From contig NW_027196410.1 of the NCBI RefSeq assembly GCF_038502225.1, positions 28,707 through 92,706 of the forward strand: DNA of 64,000 nucleotides, given 5' to 3'. Source of the DNA: Cherax quadricarinatus (Eukaryota; Arthropoda; Malacostraca; Decapoda; Parastacidae). Under the pieces are notes generated by a model that searched no databases, was not told the origin of the DNA, and worked only from the letters and a program-made list of their open reading frames with translations. Both the position numbers and the translations under genes were made by a program. Of this stretch, positions 42,845 to 55,042 are shown piece by piece; within the stretch, counting starts at the first letter, position 1; each line of letters opens with the position of its first letter.

Positions 42845-45800
42845 TCGGTGGTGGTCCTCACTCTTTGACATGGGCCACCTCGGTATTGGAGTCAGTGGTG
42901 GCCCTTACTCTGTGACATGCCCCACTTCCCTGTTGGGGTCATTGGTGACCCTCACTCTGTGACATGGGCCACCTCCGTGTTGGGGTCAGTGGTGGCCCTC
43001 ACTTTTTGACATAGGCCACATCCATGTTTGAGTCAGTGGTGGCCCTCACTCTGTGACATGGGCCACGTCCGTGATGGGGTCGGTGGTGTCCCTCTTTTAC
43101 ATGCGCCACCTCTGTGTTGGGGTCCCTCGTGGCCCTCACTATGTGACATGGGCCACCTTTGTGTTGGTGTCGGTGGTGGCCCTCTGTGACATGGGCCACC
43201 TCTGTGTTGAAGTCGGTGGTGGCCCCTCTCACTATGACATGGGCCACCTCTGTGTTGGGGTCTCTGCTGGCCCTCTGTGACATGGGCCGCCTCTGTGCTG
43301 GAGTCGGTGGTGGACCTCACTCTGTGACGTGGGCCACCTCTGTGTTGGAGTCGGTGGTGGCCCTCACTCTGTCACATGGGCCACCTCTGTGTTGGGGTCG
43401 GACTTGGTCCTCACTCTGAGACATGGGCCACCTACGTGTTGGGGTCGTTGGGGGCCCTCACTCTGTGACATGGGCCACCTTCCTGTTGGGGTCAGTGGTG
43501 GCCCTCACTCTGTGACATGGGCCACCTCCGTGTTGGAGTTAGTGTTGGCCCTCACTCTGTGACATGGGCCACCTGTGAGTTGGGTTCGGTTGTGGCACTC
43601 ACTCTGTGACATGGGCCACCTCTGTCTTGAGGTCGGTGGTGGCCCTCACTCTGTGACATGGGCCACCTCTGTGTTGGAGTCGGTGGTGGCCCTCACTCTG
43701 TGACGTGGGCCACCTCTATGTTGGAGTTAGTGGTGGCCTTTACTCTGTGACATGCTCCACCTCCCTGTTGGTGTCAGTTGTGAACCTCACTCTGTGACAT
43801 GGGCCACCTCCGTGTTGGGGTCATTGGTGGCCATCACTCTGTGACTTAGGCTTCGTCCGTGTTGGAGTAAATGGTGGCCCTCACTCTGTAACATGGGCCA
43901 CCTCCGTGTTGGGATCGGTGGTGGCCCTCACTCTGTGACATGGGCCACCTCTGTGTTGGGGTCGGTGGTGGCCCTCTGTGACATGGGCGACCTTTGTGTT
44001 GAAGTCCGTGGTAGCCCTCACTCTGTGACATGGGCAACCTCTGTGCTGAGGTCGGTTGTGGCCCTCACTCTGTGACATGGGCCACCTCTGTGTTGGAGTC
44101 GGTAGCGGTCCTCACTCTGTGGGCCACCTCTGTCTTGGGGTCGGTTGTGGCCCTCACTCTGTTACATGGGCCCCCTCTGTGTTGAAGTCGGTGGTTTCCC
44201 TCACTCTGTGACATGGGCCACCTCTGTGTTGGAGTCGGTGGTGGCCCTCACTCTATGACATGGGCCTCCTCTGTGTTGGGGTCTGTGGTGGCCCTCACTC
44301 TGTGACATGGACCACCTCTGTGTTGGAGTCGGTGGTCGCCCTCACTCTGTGACATTGACCTCCTCTGTGTTGGAGTCGGTGGTGGCCTACACTCTGTGAC
44401 ATGGGCCTTCTCTGTGTTGGGGTCTGTGGTGGCCCTCACTCTGTGACATGGGCCACGTCTGTGTTGGAGTCGTTGGTGTCCCTAACTCTCTGACATGGGC
44501 CTCCTCTGTGTTGGGGTCCGTGGTGGCCCTCACTCTGTGACATGGGCCGTCTCTGTGTTGAAGCCAGTTATGGCCCTCACTCTATGACATGGGCCACCTC
44601 TGTGTTGTAGTCGGTTGTTGCCCTCACTCTGTGACATGGGCCTCCTCTGTGTTGGGGTCTGTGGTAGCCCTCACTCTGTGACATGGGCCACCTCTGTGTT
44701 GGAGTCGGTGGTGGCCCTTACTCTGTGACATGGGCCACCTCTGTGTTGGGATCGGTGGTGGCCCTCACTCTGTGACATGGGCCACGTCTGTATTAGAGTC
44801 GGTGGTGCCCCTCACTCTGTGACATGGGCCACCACTGTGTTGGGGCCGGTGGTGGCCCTCTCTATATGACATGGGCCACATCTTTATTGCTGTCGGTCGT
44901 GGCCCCCAGACTCTCACATGGGCCACCTCTGTGTTGTAGTCGATGGTGGCCCTCAGACTGTGACATGGGCAACCTCTCTGTTTAAAGTCGATAATGGGCT
45001 TCACTTTGTGACATGGGCCACCTCTCTGTTGGCATCTCTGGTGGCCTTCACTCTGTGACATTAGCCACATCGGTGTGGGAGTCGGTAGAGGTCCTCACTC
45101 TGTGACATGGGCCACCTCTGTGTTGGAGTCAGTGGTGGCCCTCACTCTGTGACATGTGCCACGTCTGTGTTGGAATCGTTGGTGTCCCTAACTCTGTGAC
45201 ATGGGCCTCATCTATGTTGGGGTCCGTGGTGGCCCTCACTCGGTGGCATGGGCCACCTTTGTGTTGAAACCGGTGGTGGCCCTCACTCTATGACATGGGC
45301 CTCCTCTGTGTTGTAGTCGGTTGTAGCCCTCACTCTGTGACATTGACCTCCTCTGTGTTGGGGTCTGTTGTGGCCCTCACTCTGTGACATGGGCCACCTC
45401 TGCGTTGGAGTCGGTGGTGGCCTACACTCTGTGGCATGGGCCTCCTCTATGTTGGGGTCAGTGGTGGCCCTCACTCTGTGACATGGGCCACGTCTGTGTT
45501 GGAATCGTTGGTGTCCCTATCTCTGTGACATGGGCCTCCTCTGTGTTGGGGTCCGTGGTGTCCCTCACTCTGTGACATGGGCCACCTCTGTGTTGAAGCT
45601 GGTGGTGGCCCTCACTCTATGACATGGGCCACCTCTGTGTTGTAGTCGGTGGTGGCCCTCACTCTGTGACATTGGCCTCCTCTGTGTTGGGGTCTGTGGT
45701 GGCCATCACTCTCTGACATGGGCCACCTCTGTGTTTTGATCGGTGGTGGCTCTCACTCTGTGACATGGGCCACCTCTGTATTAGAGTCGGTGGTGCCCCA

Positions 45801-46171
45801 CACAGTGTGACATGGGCCACCACTGTGTTGGGGCCGGTGGTGGCCCTCTCTATTTGACAGGGGCCACGTCTGTGTTGCTGTCGGTCGTGGCCCCCACTCT
45901 CTCACATGGGCCACCTTTGTGTTGTAGTCGATGGTGGCCCTCAGACTGTGACATGGGCCACCTGTGTGCTGGGGTCGGTGTTGGCCCTCACTCTGTGACA
46001 TGGGCCACCTCTGTGATGTGGTCGGTGGTGGCCCTCACTCTGTGACATGGGCAACCTCTGTGTTTAAAGTCGATAGTGGGCTTCACTTTGTGACATGGGC
46101 CACCTCTCTGCTGGTCATCTCTGGTGGCATTCACTTTGTGACATGGGCCACTTCTGTGTTGGAGTCGGTGG

Positions 46172-46352
46172 AGGTAAATAACAAAAAGGCACAATACCGT
46201 GACTGGAGCGATACACAAATAACCCGGACATAAAAGAGAGAAGCTTACGACGACGTTTCGGTCCGACTTGGACCATTGACAATGTCAATGGTCCAAGTCG
46301 GACCGAAACGTCGTCGTAAGCTTCTCTCTTTTATGTGCGGGTTATTTGTGTA
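46172..46352. mobile_element. Palindromic insert, copy 3 (181 bp)
   Basis: This is the third copy, with TCGGTGG flanks at 46,165-46,171 and 46,353-46,359. It shares the left-arm CCCGGACAT variant with copy 2, but the right arm keeps GTGCGGGTT. This supports copies 2 and 3 being the most recent pair. Confidence 0.75.
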
Positions 46353-47799
46353 TCGGTGGTGGTCCTCACTCTTTGACATGGGCCACCTCAGTATTGGAGT
46401 CAGTGGTGGCCCTTACTCTGTGACATGCCCCACTTCCCTGTTGGGGTCATTGGTGACCCTCACTCTGTGACATGGGCCACCTCCGTGTTGGGGTCAGTGG
46501 TGGCCCTCACTCTTTGACATAGGCCACATCCATGTTTGAGTCAGTGGTGGCCCTCGCTCTGTGACATGGGCCACGTCCGTGATGGGGTCGGTGGTGTCCC
46601 TCTTTTACATGCGCCACCTCTGTGTTGGGGTCCCTCGTGGCCCTCACTATGTGACATGGGCCACCTTTGTGTTGGTGTCGGTGGTGGCCCTCTGTGACAT
46701 GGGCCACCTCTGTGTTGAAGTCGGTGGTGGCCCCTCTCACTATGACATGGGCCACCTCTGTGTTGGGGTCTCTGCTGGCCCTCTGTGACATGGGCCGCCT
46801 CTGTGCTGGAGTCGGTGGTGGACCTCACTCTGTGACGTGGGCCACCTCTGTGTTGGAGTCGGTGGTGGCCCTCACTCTGTCACATGGGCCACCTACGTGT
46901 TGGGGTCGTTGGGATCCCTCACTCTGTGATATGGGCCACCTTCCTGTTGGGGTCAGTGGTGGCCCTCACTCTGTGACATGGGCCACCTCCGTGTTGGAGT
47001 TAGTGTTGGCCCTCACTCTGTGACATGGGCCACCTCTGTCTTGAGGTCGGTGGTGGCCCTCACTCTGTGACATGGGCCACCTCTGTGTTGGAGTCGGTGG
47101 TGGCCCTCACTCTGTGACGTGGGCCACCTCTATGTTGGAGTCGGTGGTGGCCCTCACTGTGTGAGATGGGCCACCTCTCTGTTGAGGTCGGTTGCGGCCC
47201 TCACTCTGTGACATGGGCCACCTCTGTGTTGGGGATGGTGGTGGCCCTCACTCTGTGACATGGGCCACCTTTGTGTTGTGGTCAGAGGAGGCCCTCACTC
47301 TGTGACATGGACCACCTCTCTTTTGGAGTTAGTGGTGGCCTTTACTCTGTGACATGCTCCACCTCCCTGTTGGTGTCAGTTGTGAACCTCACTCTGTGAC
47401 ATGGGCCACCTCCGTGTTGGGGTCATTGGTGGCCATCACTCTGTGACTTAGGCTTCGTCCGTGTTGGAGTAAATGGTGGCCCTCACTCTGTAACATGGGC
47501 CACCTCCGTGTTGGGATCGGTGGTGGCCCTCACTCTGTGACATGGGCCACCTCTGTGTTGGGGTCGGTGGTGGCCCTCTGTGACATGGGCGACCTTTGTG
47601 TTGAAGTCCGTGGTAGCCCTCACTCTGTGACATGGGCAACCTCTGTGCTGAGGTCGGTTGTGGCCCTCACTCTGTGACATGGGCCACCTCTGTGTTGGAG
47701 TCGGTGGCGGTCCTCACTCTGTGGGCCACCTCTGTCTTGGGGTCGGTTGTGGCCCTCACTCTGTTTCATGGGCCCCCTCTGTGTTGAAGTTGGTGGTTT

Positions 47800-50700
47800 C
47801 CCTCACTCTGTGACATGGGCCACCTCTGTGTTGGAGTCGGTGGTGGCCCTCACTCTATGACATGGGCCTCCTCTGTGTTGGGGTCTGTGGTGGCCCTCAC
47901 TCTGTGACATGGACCACCTCTGTGTTGGAGTCAGTGGTGGCCCTCTCTCTGTGATATGGGCCACCTCTGTGTTGGGATCGGTGGTGGCCCTCACTCTGTG
48001 ACATAGACCACCTCTGAATTAGAGTCGGTGGTGCCCCTCACTCTGTGACATGGGCCACCACTGTGTTGGGGCCGGTGGTGGCCCTCTCTATATGACATGG
48101 GCCACCTCTGTGCTGCTGTCGGAGGTGGCCCCCACTCTCTCACATGGGCCACATCTGTGTTGTAGTCGATGGTGGCCCTCAGACTGTGACATCGGCATCC
48201 TCTGTGCTGGGATCGGTGTTGGCCCACACTCTGTGACATGGGCCACCTCTGAGATGTAATCGGTGGTGCCCCTCACTCTGTGACATGGGCAACCTCTGTG
48301 TTTAAAGTCGATAGTGGCCCTCACTTTGTGACATGGGCCACCTCTCTGCTGGCATCTCTGGTTGCCTTCACTCTGTGACATGGGCCACTTCTGTGTTGGA
48401 GTCGATGGAGGTCCTCACTCTGTGACATGGGCCACCTCTGTGTTCGAGTCAATATTGGCCCTTACTCTGTGACATGCCCCACTTTCCTGTTGGGGTCAGT
48501 GGTGACCCTCACTCTGTGACATCGGCCACCTCCGTGTTGGGGTCAGTGGTGGCCCTCACCCTTTGACATGGGCCACTTCCGTGTTGGGGTCGGAGGTGGC
48601 CCTCTGTGACATGCGCCACCTCTGTGTTTTGGTCGCTCGTGGCCCTCACTATGTGACATGGGCCACCTTTGTGTTGGTGTCGCTGGTGGCCCTCTGCGAT
48701 GTGGGCCACCTCTGTGTTGAAGTCGGTGGTGGCCCTCACACTATGATATGGGCCACCTCTGTGTTGGGTTCTGTGGTGGCCCTCTGTGAAAAGGGCCACC
48801 TCTGTGTTGGAGTCGGTGGTGGCCCACACTCTGTGACGTGGGCCACCTCTGTGTTGGAGTCTGTGGTGGCCTGAATCTGTTACATGGGCTTCCTCTGTGT
48901 TGATGTCGGTGGGGGCCCTCACTCTTTGACATGGGCCACTTCTGTGTTGGGGACGGTGGTTGCCCTCACTCTGTGACTTGGGCCACCTCTGTGTTGGGTT
49001 CGGACTTGGTCCTCACTCTGAAACATGGGCCATGTACGTGATGGCGTCGGTGGAGGCCCTCACTTTATGACATGGGCCACCCCCCTGTTGGGGTCAGTGG
49101 TGGCCCTCACTCTGTGACATGGGCCACCTCCGAGTTTGGTTCGGTGGTGGCCCTCTGTTATATGCGCCACCTCTTTGTTGGGGTCGGTGGTGGCCCTCTC
49201 TCTGTGACATGGGCCACCTCTGTCTTGAGTCGGTGGTGGACCTCACTCTGAGACATGGGCCACCTCTGTTTTGGAGTCGGTGGTGGCCCTCACTCTGTGA
49301 CGTGGGCCACCTCTATGTTGGAGTCGGTGGTGGCCCTCACTCTGTAACATGGGCCACCTCTGTGTTGAGGTCGGTGGTGGCCCCCAGTCTGTGACATTGG
49401 CCACTTCTGAGTTGGAGTCGGTTGCGCCCCTCACTCTGTGACATGGCCCACCTCTGTGTTGGGGATGGTGGTGGCCCTCACTCTGTGACATGGACCACCT
49501 TCGTGTTGTGGTCGGTGGATGCCCTCACTCTGTGACATGGGCCGCCTCTGTGTTGGAGTCAGTTGTGGCCCTTATTCTCTGACATGCTCCTCTTCCCTGT
49601 TGGTGTCAGTGGTGAACCTCACTCTCTGACATGTGCCACCTCCGTGTTGTGGTCATTGGTTGCCCTCACTATGTGACATTGGCCACCTCCGTGTTGGAGT
49701 CAGTGGTAGCCGTCACTCTGTGACATGGGCCACCTCCGTGTTGGGATCGGTGGAGGCCCCCTGTGACATGCGCCACCTCTGTGTTGGGATCGGCCGTGGC
49801 CCTCACTCTATGACATGGGGCACCTCTGTGTTGGTGTCGGTGGTGGCCCTCTGTGACATGGGCCACCTTTGTGTTGAAGTCTGTGGTGGCCCTCACTCTG
49901 TGACATGGGCAACCTCTGTGTTGGAGTCGGTGGCGGCCGTCACTCTGTGACATGGGCCACCTCTGTTTTGGGGTCGGTGGTGGCCCTCACTCTGTGACAT
50001 GGGCCACCTCTGTATTGGGGTCGGTGGTGGCCTTCCCTCTGTGATATAGGCCACCTCTGTGTGTCGGTGGTGGCCCTCACTCTGTGACATGGGCCACCTC
50101 TGTGTTGGAGTCGTTGGTGTCCATCATTCTGCGACATGGGCCTCCTCTGTGTTGGGGTCGGTGGTGGCTCTCACTATGTGACATGGGCCACCTCTGTGTT
50201 GGAGTCGGAGGTGGCCCTCACTCTGTGACATAGGCCAATTCTGTGTTGGTGTCGGTGTTGGCCCTCACTCTGTCACATGGGTAACCTCTGTGTTGGAGTC
50301 GGTGGTCGCCCTCACTCTGTGACATTGACCTCCTCTGTGTTGGAGTCGGTGGTGGCCTACACTCTGTGACATGGGCGTCCTCTGTGTTGGGGTCGGTGGT
50401 GGCCCTCACTCTGTGACATGGGCCACGTCTGTGTTGGAGTCGTTGGTGTCCCTAACTCTCTGACATGGGCCTCCTCTGTGTTGGGGTCCGTGGTGGCCCT
50501 CACTCTGTGACATGGGCCGTCTCTGTGTTGAAGCCGGTTATGGCCCTCACTCTATGACGTGGGCCACCTCTGTGTTGTAGTCGGTTGTTGCCCTCACTCT
50601 GTGACATGGGCCTCCTCTGTGTTGGGGTCTGTGGTAGCCCTCACTCTGTGACATGGGCCACCTCTGTGTTGGAGTTGGTGGTGGCCCTTACTCTGTGACA

Positions 50701-51085
50701 TGGGCCACCTCTGTGTTGGGATCGGTGGTGGCCCTCACTCTGTGACATGGGCCACCTCTGTATTAGAGTCGGTGGTGCCCCTTACTCTGTGACATGGGCC
50801 ACCACTGTGTTTGGGCCGGTGGTGGCCCTCTCTATATGACATGGGCCACATCATTGTTGCTGTCGGTCGTGGCCCCCAGACTCTCACATGGGCCACCTCT
50901 GTGTTGTAGTCGATGGTGGCCCTCAGACTGTGACATGGGCAACCTCTCTGTTTAAAGTCGATAATGGGCTTCACTTTGTGACATGGGCCACCTCTCTGTT
51001 GGCATCTCTGGTGGCCTTCACTCTGTGACATTAGCCACTTCGGTGTTGGAGTCGGTGGAGGTCCTCACTCTGTGACATGGGCCAC
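47800..51085. repeat. Higher-order block, right copy of the 3.3-kb duplication
   Basis: It matches 34.75-38.03 kb in monomer order. Near 47.8 kb the array switches from matching the 3.5-kb triplicated unit to matching the 34.75-kb block. The two copies of this block therefore bracket the triplicated region. Confidence 0.8.
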
Positions 51086-51314
51086 CTCTGTGTTGGAGTC
51101 AGTGGTGGCCCTTACTCTGTGACATGCCCCACTTCCCTGTTGGGGTCAGTGGTGACCCTCACTCTGTGACATGGGCCACCTCCGTGTTGGGGTCAGTGGT
51201 GACCCTTACTCTGTGACATGGGCCACCTCCGTGTTGGGGTCAGTGGTTGCCCTCACTGTTTGACATTGGCCACATCCATGTTTGAGTCAGTGGTGGCCAT
51301 CACTCTGTGACATG

Positions 51315-51345
51315 GGCCACCACCGACCCGAACACGGAGGTGGCC
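51315..51345. repeat. Short inverted monomer fragment inside the 47-bp array
   Basis: The 31 bp starting GGCCACCACCGACCCG and ending ACGGAGGTGGCC are the reverse complement of a monomer segment (GGCCACCTCCGTG...GGTGGTGGCC). GGCC flanks it on both sides. It is the only opposite-orientation monomer piece I noticed in the array. Confidence 0.8.
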
Positions 51346-51952
51346 ACATCCATGTTTGTGTCAGTGGTGGCCCTCACTCTGTGACATGGGCCATCTCTGT
51401 GTTGAAGTTGTTGGTGGCCATCACTCTGTGACATGGGCCACCTCTGTGTTGGAGTCGGTGGTAGCCCTCACTCACTGACATGGGCCACCTCTGTGTTGGT
51501 TTCGGTGGTGGCCCTCACTCTGTGACATGGGCCACCTCTTTGTTGGAGTCGGTGGTTGCCCTCACTCTCTGATATTGTTCAACTCTGTGTTTAGGTCGGT
51601 GGTGGCCCTCACTCTGCGATTTGGGCCACGTCTGTGTTTGAGTCGGTGGCGGCCCTCACTCTGTGACATGTACCACCTCTGTGTTGGGGTCGGTGGTGGC
51701 CCTCACTCTGTGACATTGGCCACCTCTGTGTTGAGGTCGGTGGTGGCCGTCACTCTGTGACATGGGCTATCTCTGTGTTGAGGTCGGTGGTGGCCCTCAC
51801 TCTGTGACATTGGCCACCTCTGTGTTGAGGTCGGTGGTGGCCGTCACTCTGTGACATGGGCCACCTCTGTGTTGGAGTCGGTCATGGCCCTCACTCTGTG
51901 ACATTGGCCACCTCTGTGTTGGGGTCGGTGGTGGCCGTCACTCTGTGACATG

Positions 51953-53379
51953 ACTGTGCTGTGTGATGAAGATCATCTTTTAAACACTATGATGAGCTAC
52001 TCCTGCCAACTGCTTCAACTTGGTTTACTATATATTAATTAGCGTATATTTATATGAAGTTCAAATGCGGTTTTAAAACTCACTGTTGATGTCAAAACTA
52101 ATGTTCCAAACATAGCTTATTAAAATCTTTGAAGCCATTTCATCAGACTATTATGCGAAATGTTTGTCATGTTTAATCTACTGTTGTTTTTAAATTAGGT
52201 ATTCATCTGTCTCTACAAAAAAAATTCTATGTAAGTTGACTGTATAACATTTGCAACTTTTGGGTCATTCTAACATAATATTAACACATTAATTTAGTAT
52301 TCGTTTATGAATGCTACCCTACTTTGCTAAGGCATACTTCATGTTGATCAGACCCTGATCCACCATGAGTCCTGGTCACAGACCGGGCCGCTGGGGCGTT
52401 GACCCCCGGACCTCTCCCCATGTATACTCCAGAACTCCCAAGTTATCGATGCAAAAAATTTTAAAGAACAAATTATAATTCTAAATGTTCTTCCAATGAT
52501 TTCAAATGTGGTGTACCCAGCACCTGCTTGGGAGAGGGATGAAAGGGGGTGTTAGACACCCTGTAACAACCTTGTCTGAACACTGGTGTCCGGGACTCAC
52601 GACAGTTTGCCTGTCTTGTCTGAGGGCAGGAGTGGGGGGTCTCACCCCCATGAACCACTCATGTTATGCGCCCTTCCTTAACACTCCATTATATACAAAA
52701 ATAAAAGGCCTGGTCAAAATAAGTTCTGTAGTAATATATCGCGAACCACTTTATTACTAGCTAGATAAAGCAGGTTTGACTATATATTATTATTGGGTAT
52801 GGTATAAATCATCAAAAGTACTCTCAAGCAAGGTTGTATTCAATAAAATGTTATTTGTTAGGCATTATTATATTATATTATATTGTATTATAGTAGGTTG
52901 ATTACTGTGTTCTGTTATGCAAGTGGGAAACCACAACTTTAGAGTCCGGTTGATGGTTCCAGAAATGGCGCCAAGCACTACCTCCTGACCGACCTGACGT
53001 CAGACCACTGAGCATTTGAACAGTCGGTCAGATCATAGCACTGACTCTGATCGGGTCTTCAACCCAGAGATCTTAAGTTGGTCAATAATTCTAGATCGTG
53101 TCTATTGACTTAACTTTGCTGTTAATTCCAAGAGTCTGATAACCCTTCTCTTTAAGAAGGATAACTGATTGATTTCCTTAAATTTCCCATAATAGTTCTT
53201 ATTTTGACTCTTCATTGTAATTATTGTATTATACTTGATTCATGGGGGATGTGAACATGGAGTAATTTTTGTATTATACTTAATTCACGAGGATTTGAAC
53301 ATAGAATTACGTTCCTCATTGTACAGTCTCATTTTATTGATAATAGTGAATTGTCATTTTAATTCACTAACTGGATACC
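51953..53379. other. AT-rich non-satellite DNA with no recognised gene
   Basis: About 1.4 kb between the satellite and the second LTR element. It holds one LINE-tail fragment (52,344-52,432) and a GC-richer patch near 52,500-52,670. The final part must be the 5' LTR of the element at 53,419. A start near TGTGTTCTGTTATGC (about 52,907) would give an LTR of about 0.5 kb, but no 3' LTR is present to confirm it. Frames at 52,473-52,760 overlap on both strands and have no recognisable domain. Confidence 0.6.
52344..52432 (+). mobile_element. LINE 3'-tail fragment, same family as LINE N
   Basis: The segment TTGATCAGACCCTGATCC...GTCACAGACCGGGCCG...GGGGCGTTGACCCCCGG...CTCCAG is the complement-oriented match of the extreme 3' end of LINE N (58,632-58,735). 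It is therefore a short plus-sense remnant of that LINE's 3' terminus, or of a SINE that shares this tail. No coding capacity. Confidence 0.75.
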
Positions 53380-53418
53380 AATAAAGGTTCATAATTGGTA
53401 GTAAATAAAGTCGTAACA
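53380..53418 (+). promoter_or_regulatory. 3' end of the 5' LTR with two AATAAA signals
   Basis: AATAAA occurs at 53,380-53,385 and 53,404-53,409. The LTR ends GTCGTAACA at 53,418, the same GTAACA end as the 27-33 kb element, and is followed by AA and the primer-binding site. The left boundary of this LTR is not resolved. Confidence 0.65.
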
Positions 53419-53420
53419 AA

Positions 53421-53437
53421 TGGGGGCCTGTCCGGGA
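53421..53437 (+). other. Primer-binding site of the 53-58 kb element
   Basis: TGGGGGCCTGTCCGGGA, two bases after the LTR end. It differs at one position from the site at 32,009-32,025. It resembles the proline-tRNA type site but has CCT where that site has CTC. Confidence 0.75.
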
Positions 53438-53503
53438 GCTACTTACCCTGAAGTACATATTTGTTTTGCATTAAAATTAAGCTCCTTTGCGAGAATTAAG
53501 AAA

Positions 53504-54952
53504 ATGGATCCAGAAATCAAGTCATTATTAGATGAATTAACAGAGGCTACTCTTGACACTTTAAAATTACAGACGTGTTGGCTAATAGCTAGACAGTTAG
53601 ATATACCTTATAACAGATACCATAGCGCTGAGACTCTTAGGTCCCTAATTAGGCATAAATTATTTCCGAAATCCCAAGTAATGCCAGTATTAGATTCGGA
53701 AGATAGTTTTATTTCTCAATTGGAGGAAGTAGAAATCCCACGGACGGGACCTGCCTTAAATAATGAAGTTGAACCAGGGTTTACGAGGCCTAACTACTCA
53801 GTCGAGTCTTAAAGCTCCCTCCCGTTCATTTCCCCAGAGTATGTATCGGTGGTTGAAACGAACCCTGAGTCAAATGACGGGGATAATTTTAGAACTGGTG
53901 CTCTTCCCAAAATACTTCCAGAGAAGACCACCGAATTTCCCGAATTTCACGTCCGAACAATTAGAGATAATAGAACGCATATTACTATTTCAAAACTCTC
54001 AAATCGAAGCTAGAAGACATCTAAACGAAGAAGAATTTAGGCGTGAAAGCTTTCGTTTCGAAACAAAGCAAAAGGGAGGTCCGTAAGAGAGAGACGTGAA
54101 GAGCACTGTAACCGGGTTTGACTTGCATGAAGCAGCTCTGATGGTACCTAAGTTTAACGAAACAGATTTAGATGAATTCTTTGAAATTTTTGAGAATCAG
54201 GCACGTTCAATGGGCTGGCCCAAAGACAAATGGGCCACATTGCTGCACACATCTCTATATGGAAAGGTGCAGTCTTGTGTCGCCTCCTTACCATATGAGT
54301 TTTATGTCCAGTACGACGTAGTAAAGAGAACTATTTTAGAAGCATATGACATGCTCCCTATTAGTTACCAAATAGCTTTTCGTTCCATGAAACGGCAAAC
54401 AGGACAAACTTATGTAGATTTTGCCCGAGGGAAAGCAGTGGCGTTTGAACGTTGGTGTCGAGCTTCTCGGGTCATGACTTTAAAAGATCTTTCACAATTA
54501 ATGTTACTAGAAGATTTGTATGCAAATTTTCGCAAACAACGTTGTTAGAGACTGCCATGCTGGCAGACAACTTTGAGATTTCCCTGAGGTTGGTACAATC
54601 TGAAAGCAGCCAGGTTATCAAGGCAACAACGAGACCCGAACCTGTGAAGCCTTTCGATAAGCGACCTACCCAACCCGTTCACTCCCGTGTAACAAGTAAA
54701 CCCGAAGTAAAACACCAAATTCAATCGAGCCCATCCTATAGACCAGATAGGTCATCGGGAAAAATTAAATGTTTGTACTGTTCAAAGCTGGGACATTTCA
54801 AATCACAATGCTTTAAGCGTGATAGGGACCAGGGAAGGAGTCCATCCTATGGATTGCCCACGCAAATCATATCCTCTATGACTCATCCAAGGATGCCCGA
54901 GCCACGAGTAGATGCCCGGTTCCAAGGAAAAGGACTAGATCCTCATAGTTGA
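53504..54952 (+). pseudogene. gag: gag with N-terminal helical module, SCAN-like capsid and CCHC knuckle
   Basis: ATG 53504 opens MDPEIKSLLDEL. The sense sequence then shifts frame between 53,763 and 53,812, has a stop at 54,084-54,086, continues at 54,096-54,548 and shifts back to the first frame near 54,530, with a final TGA at 54,950-54,952. Conserved stretches are TLKLQTCWLIARQL, MVPKFNETDLDEFFEIFENQ, SYQIAFRSMKRQTGQ, YVDFARGKAVAFERW and LLETAMLADNFE. The middle-to-C-terminal capsid region has SCAN-like spacing. The knuckle CLYCSKLGHFKSQC (C-x2-C-x4-H-x4-C) is at about 54,774. Gag would form the particle and bind RNA. This copy is broken. Confidence 0.85.
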
Positions 54953-55042
54953 CTAAGCAGAACATGGGTATCATAATCAAACTTGTCAAGTGCTATGAGT
55001 CCTTACTTTTCCAAAAGCAAAGTAGGAACTACCGATGGCTAG

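Larger units (their letters stand above)
37000..47800. repeat. Triplicated higher-order unit of about 3.5 kb
   Basis: Three successive copies share monomer order and the palindromic insert. Offsets are 3,573 bp (copy 1 to 2, for example 37,684 to 41,257) and 3,508 bp (copy 2 to 3, for example 41,257 to 44,765). Local offset changes near 39.7-40.3, 43.3-43.8 and 46.9-47.4 kb reflect gain or loss of a few monomers. Copies 2 and 3 are nearly identical, and copy 1 is a little more diverged. Outer boundaries are approximate. Confidence 0.85.
33227..51952. repeat. 47-bp satellite array F (about 390 monomers)
   Basis: This is the continuation of array E after the LTR element, with the same 47-bp monomer and the same 43-bp variant. 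It is richer in higher-order structure than array E and is interrupted by three identical-size 181-bp palindromic inserts. It ends in CACTCTGTGACATG at 51,952, where AT-rich DNA begins. All open frames in this stretch (60-172 codons, both strands) are satellite translations. Confidence 0.95.

Noticed and set aside
17671..51952. Regular direct repeats resembling a CRISPR array
   Set aside because: The 47-bp monomers are contiguous with no unique spacers, the context is a eukaryotic retroelement-rich region, and no cas-like gene is present.
52473..52760. Two overlapping frames in the AT-rich gap as a possible host exon
   Set aside because: They are short, on opposite strands, with no domain and no convincing splice-site pair.
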